Of a stretch of 5,002 nucleotides of DNA, positions 4,867 through 5,002 are shown piece after piece. Position 1 is the stretch's first letter, and each line of letters begins with the position of its first letter. Source of the stretch: Anaerolineales bacterium (lineage in GTDB: Bacteria; Chloroflexota; Anaerolineae; Anaerolineales; E44-bin32). Under the pieces are notes generated by a model that worked only from the letters and a program-made list of their open reading frames with translations, had not been told where the DNA came from and made no database searches. Both the position numbers and the translations under genes were made by a program. Location of the stretch: positions 30,509 to 35,510 of the forward strand of contig WVZH01000264.1 of assembly GCA_011772595.1 (NCBI GenBank). Reading direction: 5' to 3'.

Positions 4867-5002
4867 TCAATCCTCAAATTCGGCTCCCCAGAACAATTTT
4901 TGTTGCCGATCTTCACCTACGGAACCAAAATAAGGTGCTAACTCGACATCCAAACGTCCATCCAGGGAGATCAATCGCCACTGCTTCGTACAGGTTATTA
5001 AG
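4867..5002 (-). CDS. Partial CDS, C-terminal end of an unknown protein
   Basis: A minus-strand frame is open from the right edge (first full codon 5001-4999) to a TGA at 4869-4867, giving 44 residues with no start in the window. It reads like real protein, with a mixed composition, WRLISLDGRLDVELAPYF in the middle and an acidic end, FEDstop. A second minus-strand frame, from 5002 to a stop at 4915-4913, is also open and protein-like for 29 residues, so the choice of frame is not certain; the longer one is preferred. The family is not recognised. If real, it lies upstream of the methyltransferase on the same strand with about 280 bp between, too far for tight coupling given the separate promoter at 4608-4636. 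Confidence 0.45.
   Translation of the reverse strand, partial: LITCTKQWRLISLDGRLDVELAPYFGSVGEDRQQKLFWGAEFED

Overview
This is a bacterial chromosomal window of mid GC content (roughly one half by eye). It carries five complete protein genes and probably the 3' end of a sixth. Gene starts have strong Shine-Dalgarno (SD) sequences, several starts have sigma70-type promoters, and stem-loops follow some genes. I see no mobile element, CRISPR array, tRNA or rRNA. The lipoprotein style (lipobox, Pro/Thr linker, six-cysteine domain) and the methyltransferase subfamily recall Anaerolineae/Chloroflexota proteins. That placement is an inference of low to moderate strength, because the csp and slyD-like genes occur in many phyla.

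Layout. 1-305 has no gene I can support. 306-893 (-) encodes a small secreted lipoprotein with a Pro/Thr-rich linker and six cysteines. 1179-2240 (-) encodes a slipin/stomatin-type SPFH membrane protein with an unusually long hydrophobic N-terminus and two in-frame starts, each with its own SD. A clear promoter lies upstream at 2300-2328 and a perfect 13-bp hairpin lies after its stop. 2329-2859 is a long divergent intergenic region. Its right part forms the leader of the cold-shock gene, with an extended -10 promoter, a terminator-like hairpin with six Ts, and an anti-SD/SD pair before the start. 2860-3069 (+) is a cold-shock-domain protein, followed by an intrinsic terminator. 3176-3658 (+) is a SlyD-type FKBP peptidyl-prolyl isomerase. 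3769-4587 (-) is a class I SAM-dependent methyltransferase with a well-formed promoter. 4867-5002 (-) is probably the C-terminal end of a protein that runs off the right edge.

How the genes relate. They look like independent single-gene units, not one pathway. Every gap exceeds 100 bp, orientation changes twice, and terminators or promoters separate neighbours. The cold-shock protein and SlyD are both folding or stress chaperones (RNA and protein respectively) on the same strand, but a strong terminator stands between them. The most interesting feature is the csp leader: the only promoter I can recognise lies upstream of a terminator hairpin, which suggests attenuation of csp or a small RNA of about 80 nt. 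Most of the window is otherwise ordinary, and I did not find a clearly new multi-gene system.
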